Positions 60,136 through 64,000 of a stretch of DNA of 64,000 bases are shown here, piece after piece. The stretch spans positions 1 to 64,000 of the forward strand of contig CAKPYQ010000006.1 in assembly GCA_934203105.1 (NCBI GenBank). Reading direction: 5' to 3'. The notes beneath the pieces were generated by a model. It did no database searches and had not been told where the DNA came from. It worked only from the letters and a program-made list of their open reading frames with translations. This DNA comes from an uncultured Alphaproteobacteria bacterium (GTDB lineage: Bacteria > Pseudomonadota > Alphaproteobacteria > CAAHEQ01 > UBA3637). Each line of letters opens with the position of its first letter. Positions within the stretch are counted from its first letter, which is position 1. Made by a program: the position numbers and the translations under genes.

Positions 60136-61062
60136 ATGTGCAAAAGTCAACTGATATTTATCGCTATTGCTTTTTGTTTTTGTTTCGGGGCGTCGGCGTC
60201 GGTTTTACAGCCCTTTAAATTAAACAACGAGCAGCAAACTTTATTAAAGCAAAAAGCAGAAGAGGGAAATCCGCAAGCTCAATATGAGTTGGCTTCTTTT
60301 TACGCGACGGAAAAACCGGTTGATTATCCGAAAATCGTGTTGTGGCTGCGCCGTGCGGCAGTGCAGGGACATTTGGAATCGCAATTTGCTTTGGGGCATA
60401 TTTATCAGTTTGGCAAACCCAAAATCGTGCCGGATTTGTTGGAGGCCGAAAAATGGTATGAAAAAGCCGCAAAACAAGGGGATAAACAAGCTTTGCAAGC
60501 GTTGGAAGTTTTGCGTGACAGACAAGCTTATCGGATTTTGAGTGCGCCGTCGATTGATGATAAGTGGGACGTTCAATGGACAGCCAAAACGGCTTCCTAT
60601 GGCGACAAGCAAAGCCAATTTGAATTGGGGCAACTTTACGCCAACGGAACAAAAATACAAATGGATTATGTCAAGGCCGCCGAATGGTATGAAAAAGCCG
60701 CTGTTCAAGGACATTTGGAAGCAATGTGTGCTTTGGGTGCGTTGTATTTGGAGGGCAAAGGCGTCAGCGCCGATACACAAAAAGCTTTGTTTTGGTATGA
60801 ACAAGCAGCGTTGCGTGATTATACACCGGCGCAACACAAGTTATTTGAAATATATTCGGGCGCAACGGATTTAAAGCCGGATTTGGTAAAGGCCGCCGGT
60901 TGGCTTTATGTTTCTTTAAGTTACTTGTTCCCAAATGAACGGGATTTAGTCGCTGTATCACCGGAGCTGAAAAAAATATGGGATACTTTAACGAATAAGC
61001 AAAAAGAACAAGTGCTTTATTTTGCTTATTCGTTTATTGATGAAAAGCGGGTGCGAAAATGA
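60136..61062 (+). CDS. Secreted Sel1-repeat protein upstream of dusB
   Basis: 308 residues with a signal peptide (about 1-22, ASA-S). Sel1-like repeats include AQYELASFYATEKPVDYPKI, SQFALGHIYQFG and AMCALGALYLEGKGVSADTQ; the unit EKWYEKAAKQGD recurs as AEWYEKAAVQGH. It is separate in sequence from the Sel1 protein at 48489. The stop overlaps the dusB start by 4 nt, so it heads the dusB-trkA-hfq unit. The ribosome site is weak. Confidence 0.88.
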   Translation: MCKSQLIFIAIAFCFCFGASASVLQPFKLNNEQQTLLKQKAEEGNPQAQYELASFYATEKPVDYPKIVLWLRRAAVQGHLESQFALGHIYQFGKPKIVPDLLEAEKWYEKAAKQGDKQALQALEVLRDRQAYRILSAPSIDDKWDVQWTAKTASYGDKQSQFELGQLYANGTKIQMDYVKAAEWYEKAAVQGHLEAMCALGALYLEGKGVSADTQKALFWYEQAALRDYTPAQHKLFEIYSGATDLKPDLVKAAGWLYVSLSYLFPNERDLVAVSPELKKIWDTLTNKQKEQVLYFAYSFIDEKRVRK

Positions 61063-61982
61063 AAAAGTTGTTATCCTCTTTGCCTTCCTTGTTTTTTTGT
61101 GCGCCGATGGCCGGTGTGACGGATAAACCTTTTCGTCAAATGGTGCGCTCTTTTGGCGGGCATTTGATTTATACGGAAATGGTGGCGGCAACGTCATTTG
61201 TGTACAATTCTAAAACAACTCAACGTATGTTGGATTTATCCGATGAAGTTGCGCCAACTGCTATTCAATTGGTCGGAAATGACCCGCTTGATATGGCAAA
61301 AGCCGCGCAAAAAGCCGAGGCAAACGGCGCTTGTTTAATTGACATCAATATGGGTTGTCCGGTGCGAAAGTTGATATCAAATACGTCGGGGGCTGCGCTT
61401 ATGTTAGATCCGATAAAAGCCGCCGAAATTGTGCAAGCGGTCAAAGCGGCGGTCAGTGTTCCGGTTACTGTTAAGACGCGTTTGGGTTGGGACGATGATC
61501 ATTTAAATGCGGTTGAATTTGCCAAATATATGGAGCAAGCCGGCGCTGATGCAATCACGATCCACGGGCGGACAAAAGCAGCCGGATACAGCGGTAAAGC
61601 AAATTGGGCGGCAATCGGGCAAGTAAAAAAGTCCGTGTCGATTCCCGTCTTTGCAAATGGTGATGTGGTGGATATAAAATCCGCACAGAAGTGCTTAAAT
61701 GAAACGCTTGCCGACGGAATTATGGTCGGGCGCGGAATGTTGGGGCGTCCTTGGGCTTTGGCTGAAATGGACGGTGTGCCGGCTCCCGATGATTTAAAGC
61801 CGATTGTGTTGGAACACTTTGAACGATTGCTGTCTTATTACGGGCCAAAAGGGTTGTTTATCGCACGCAAACATTTAGCGTGGTATGCGACGGGGCATTC
61901 TTTTGTTGCTAATTTTCGGCAAAAGGTTTATAGTGAAACAGATCCGATGAATGTAAAGGCTTTGATTAAGGAGTATTTTTAA
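61059..61982 (+). CDS. dusB: tRNA-dihydrouridine synthase B
   Basis: 307 residues. FMN-dependent TIM barrel: FFCAPMAGVTDKPFRQMVRS, INMGCPVRKLISNTSGAALM with the catalytic Cys, KTRLGWDD, AITIHGRTKAAGYSG and VFANGDV. In alphaproteobacteria this gene (nifR3) normally precedes ntrB-ntrC; here it precedes a lone Fis-type HTH protein by 3 nt. Confidence 0.95.
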   Translation: MKKLLSSLPSLFFCAPMAGVTDKPFRQMVRSFGGHLIYTEMVAATSFVYNSKTTQRMLDLSDEVAPTAIQLVGNDPLDMAKAAQKAEANGACLIDINMGCPVRKLISNTSGAALMLDPIKAAEIVQAVKAAVSVPVTVKTRLGWDDDHLNAVEFAKYMEQAGADAITIHGRTKAAGYSGKANWAAIGQVKKSVSIPVFANGDVVDIKSAQKCLNETLADGIMVGRGMLGRPWALAEMDGVPAPDDLKPIVLEHFERLLSYYGPKGLFIARKHLAWYATGHSFVANFRQKVYSETDPMNVKALIKEYF

Positions 61983-61985
61983 AAC

Positions 61986-62231
61986 GTGACTGTCAGTATC
62001 GAAGACATTTTAGAACGTTATGTACGGGCGTATTTGACTTATTTTGAAGGTCGAAAACGTCCGGCAAGGATGTATGGTAAAATTGTTGGATTGGCTGAAA
62101 AAGCCGCGGTTAAAATCGCGTTGGAAAAAACAAACGGCAATCAGTTGCAAGCGGCGGATTTATTAGGAATCAACCGCAACACGTTGCATTCGAAGATGAA
62201 AAAGTTTAAATTAAATCAGGGGGAAAAATGA
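61986..62231 (+). CDS. Stand-alone Fis/NtrC-type helix-turn-helix protein
   Basis: 81 residues from a GTG start with AAGGAG 12 nt upstream. The C-terminal half (ALEKTNGNQLQAADLLGINR, NTLHSKMKKFKLN) is the Fis-family helix-turn-helix that also closes NtrC and NtrX. The N-terminal ~40 residues are helical and not a receiver or AAA+ domain. It could be a true Fis (in E. coli dusB-fis also form an operon) or the surviving DNA-binding end of NtrC/NtrX. It overlaps trkA by 4 nt. Confidence 0.85.
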   Translation: MTVSIEDILERYVRAYLTYFEGRKRPARMYGKIVGLAEKAAVKIALEKTNGNQLQAADLLGINRNTLHSKMKKFKLNQGEK

Positions 62232-63595
62232 AAGTCATTATTTGCGGTTGCGGAAATGTCGGTTCAAGCATTGCTTCATATTTGTTCAAAGAAGGGCATC
62301 AAGTAACCTTGATTGACGCCGACGTTGAAAAGTTGAAAAAAATCGAAGATGAAATGGACGTTCAAACGATCACAGGTCAAGCATCGTCTCCGGAAATATT
62401 GAAAACGGCCGGCGCATCGGACGCGGATTTAATTATTGCCGTGACGCACAGCGATGAAGTAAATATGATTATTTGTTTCGAAGCGGCTAAATTATTTAAC
62501 GTTCCGTTGCGTATTGCGCGGGTGCGTTCAGGGTTTTATGCCAATCAAGGCTATGTTCCGCTATTTAATGATTTGCATATTGATGTGGTGATATCGCCGG
62601 AAAAAGAAATTGCGCGAACGATTTTGCGCAACATCAAAACACCCGGCGCTTTGGAGTTTGTTAATATGCAGGGCAATGCAGTTTTTATCGGTACAAAGTG
62701 CGTTGCGGGCTGTGATTTGGAAAAAAAGAGCGTTGGAAAAATCGAACGCAGTTTTGATGAATATGCGGCTTATGTTGCGGGGATAATTCGTGACGGCGCG
62801 CGTTTGGACGTTGATCAAAAAACGATTTTAAAGGCCGGCGATGAAATATACTTTGTTTCCGATGTCGGTCATTATGAAAATATTTTGGCTGCATTGGGGC
62901 AACAGACGGGAAAAGCTGATCATATCGTGATTGTAGGCGGCGGACGTGTCGGGTACAGTTTGGCCAAACTGATGGAATTGGAAGATATGGCATCGCATTT
63001 GACTTTGATTGAACAAGACGATGAAAAATCCGTTGCTCTGGCCGCGGAGTTGTCTAAAACCTTGGTAATCAAAGGCGATGCGATGGACGAAGACATTTTG
63101 CACGAAGCCGGTATTGACAAAGCAGATGCTTTTGTTTCGCTGACCGGTGAAGATGAGGACAATATTTTGCTGTCTTTACTGACCAAAAGGCACGGGGTTA
63201 AACGGACGTTTGCGCTGATCAATAAGCAAATATACAATAATATGTTATCGCATTTGGGCGTTGATGTGATTGTCAATCCGAACGCTATATCGACATCGAC
63301 GATTTTGCAACACATTCGCAAAGGACAAGTGCAAACAATTTATTCCTTAAAGCCTCAATTGGGCGATTTAATGGCTTTTGAAGTTTTGGAAACATCGAAA
63401 ATTGCGGGGCAAGCTTTGTCGAAGTTAAAAAAGAAAAAACAAATGCGCATTTGTGGCGTAGTTCGAGACGGAGCTGTTGTTAAATTAAGTGATGATTTTC
63501 AAATCCAAAGCGGGGACAGTGTGATTATTTTGGCGCCGTGCGGACACTTTAAGGAAGTTGAAAAATTGTTCGCGGCGGGGTTGTTTTTCTTTTAA
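62228..63595 (+). CDS. trkA: Trk potassium uptake NAD-binding protein TrkA
   Basis: 455 residues with two RCK units: the first begins IICGCGNVGSSIASYLFKEG, the second (about 235) VIVGGGRVGYSLAKL. Each is followed by a TrkA-C domain ending in residues such as AGDEIYFV and SGDSVIILAP. It gates the TrkH potassium channel, which is not in the window. TrkA before hfq is a typical alphaproteobacterial order. Confidence 0.96.
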   Translation: MKVIICGCGNVGSSIASYLFKEGHQVTLIDADVEKLKKIEDEMDVQTITGQASSPEILKTAGASDADLIIAVTHSDEVNMIICFEAAKLFNVPLRIARVRSGFYANQGYVPLFNDLHIDVVISPEKEIARTILRNIKTPGALEFVNMQGNAVFIGTKCVAGCDLEKKSVGKIERSFDEYAAYVAGIIRDGARLDVDQKTILKAGDEIYFVSDVGHYENILAALGQQTGKADHIVIVGGGRVGYSLAKLMELEDMASHLTLIEQDDEKSVALAAELSKTLVIKGDAMDEDILHEAGIDKADAFVSLTGEDEDNILLSLLTKRHGVKRTFALINKQIYNNMLSHLGVDVIVNPNAISTSTILQHIRKGQVQTIYSLKPQLGDLMAFEVLETSKIAGQALSKLKKKKQMRICGVVRDGAVVKLSDDFQIQSGDSVIILAPCGHFKEVEKLFAAGLFFF

Positions 63596-63614
63596 TTAAA
63601 AAAAAGGTGAAATT

Positions 63615-63836
63615 ATGGATAATGTAGAGCAAATTTTTTTGGAAAAATTGCAATCAAGTCAATTGCCGGTAACTTTGTTTTTGACGTGCAATGTGAAGTT
63701 GCAAGGCGTCATTCGCGGCATTGATGATAAAAGCATTTTGTTATCGCATGACGGGCGGTTGCAATTGATTTATAAACACGCAATATCGACGTTGTCGGTT
63801 GGAAATGCTTTAAAGGAAGAAGACATTGTCAGATAA
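63615..63836 (+). CDS. hfq: RNA chaperone Hfq, divergent
   Basis: 73 residues. Sm1 VTLFLTCNVKLQGVI and Sm2 LIYKHAIST are clear, so the hexamer and the proximal, uridine-binding YKH site should form. The N-terminal helix reads FLEKLQSSQLPV where the rim motif of other Hfq proteins has basic residues (RRER in E. coli, RKSK-like in relatives), and NGxK is CNVK. Rim and distal RNA contacts therefore look altered. AAAGGTG precedes the ATG; hflX overlaps its end by 11 nt. Confidence 0.92.
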   Translation: MDNVEQIFLEKLQSSQLPVTLFLTCNVKLQGVIRGIDDKSILLSHDGRLQLIYKHAISTLSVGNALKEEDIVR

Positions 63837-64000
63837 AAAGATTCCGGTTAACGTCTTTGTGATTGAGGCGGATTTAAAGTCGGCGCCGGATAAATCGTCC
63901 CGATCAGCCGAGGCGCGCTTGAACGAAGCCATCAGTTTGACAAAAGCGATCAATTTAAATGTGGTCGGCCGTGAAATCATTGCTTTGCGGGAAGTACGTC
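63826..64000 (+). CDS. hflX: GTPase HflX, N-terminal fragment cut by the window end
   Basis: 58 codons visible in the +1 frame relative to hfq, open to the last base. The protein starts at TTG (63826) with AAGGAA 7 nt upstream: residues KIPVNVFVIEADLK, ARLNEAISLTKAIN and VVGREII match the N-terminal domain of HflX, the ribosome-splitting GTPase that follows hfq in most proteobacteria. The G domain lies beyond the window. Confidence 0.82.
   Translation, partial: MSDKKIPVNVFVIEADLKSAPDKSSRSAEARLNEAISLTKAINLNVVGREIIALREVR

Noticed and set aside
61986..62231. Frameshifted remains of a full ntrC or ntrX
   Set aside because: dusB ends only 3 nt before it, so there is no room for receiver or AAA+ remnants; it is a complete small gene with its own start.

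Overview
The window reads as one continuous chromosomal segment of an alphaproteobacterium of moderate-to-low GC, packed with genes on both strands. No rRNA, tRNA, CRISPR array, phage or insertion sequence was seen. The alphaproteobacterial assignment rests on GcrA, the short BamF-type lipoprotein beside lspA, a DUF2155 protein beside MlaD-like genes, the argS-SPOR-nagZ order, rarA-rluC, obgE-rsfS, TrmFO, and dusB-...-trkA-hfq-hflX. Several normally conserved gene strings have lost members (bamB, scpA/scpB, ntrB/ntrC/ntrY/ntrX), and many secreted proteins look lineage specific. Together these suggest a reduced, probably host-associated (gut-type) member related to Rhodospirillales. That placement is inference.

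Layout. 1-1.05 kb: end of a Cys-rich secreted protein, a terminator and a repeat-filled gap. 1.06-5.9 kb (minus): uvrB, a degenerate WecA/MraY-like membrane protein, infA and a BepA-like M48 protease. 5.9-10.9 kb (plus): a gamma-glutamyltranspeptidase-like lipoprotein, two MCE/MlaD proteins, DUF2155, a YfgM-like protein and der. 11-15.1 kb (minus): lspA-bamF-pgi-mutL, chained by 4-nt overlaps. 15.2-19.9 kb (plus): argS-SPOR-nagZ, a site-2 protease and a small TatA-like protein. 20-25 kb: an orphan gene and two c-di-GMP genes lying tail to tail. 25-29.8 kb: nth followed by three secreted or membrane proteins. 29.8-36.1 kb: gcrA-polA-trhP, then a multi-pass membrane protein overlapping a radical SAM/SPASM enzyme. 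36.1-41.5 kb: RNHCP protein, rarA-rluC, an AsmA-like protein and acyP. 41.6-43.7 kb (minus): mlaA-mlaC and a LOG protein. 43.8-46.8 kb: a secreted orphan and a 22-residue leucine-rich-repeat protein. 47-52.7 kb: single-chain glycyl-tRNA synthetase, a Sel1 protein, a small membrane protein, and a minus-strand set made of a dUTPase-like protein with a long acidic tail, an SH3 protein and a secreted orphan. 52.7-55.2 kb (minus): rplU-rpmA, a small basic protein, obgE-rsfS. 55.2-60.1 kb: mfd and trmFO, convergent. 60.1-64 kb (plus): Sel1, dusB, a lone Fis-type HTH, trkA, hfq and the start of hflX.

How the genes fit together. Envelope upkeep is a strong theme: lspA, bamF, the split Mla lipid-transport parts, AsmA-like, NagZ, SPOR and M48. 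DNA repair and replication (uvrB, mutL, nth, polA, rarA, mfd) and tRNA/ribosome functions (argS, glyS, trmFO, trhP, dusB, rluC, obgE, rsfS, infA, rplU, rpmA) make up most of the rest. Promoters are unusually easy to read: many are TTGACA-like and TATAAT-like boxes 17 nt apart.

The least ordinary items are the membrane protein/radical SAM-SPASM pair; three pseudoenzyme-like proteins (PNPT-like, GGT-like, dUTPase-like) that keep their fold signatures but lack catalytic residues; an Hfq without the basic rim; and the lone Fis-type HTH standing where ntrBC-ntrYX normally lie. All family assignments come from reading motifs by eye; no database search was run.
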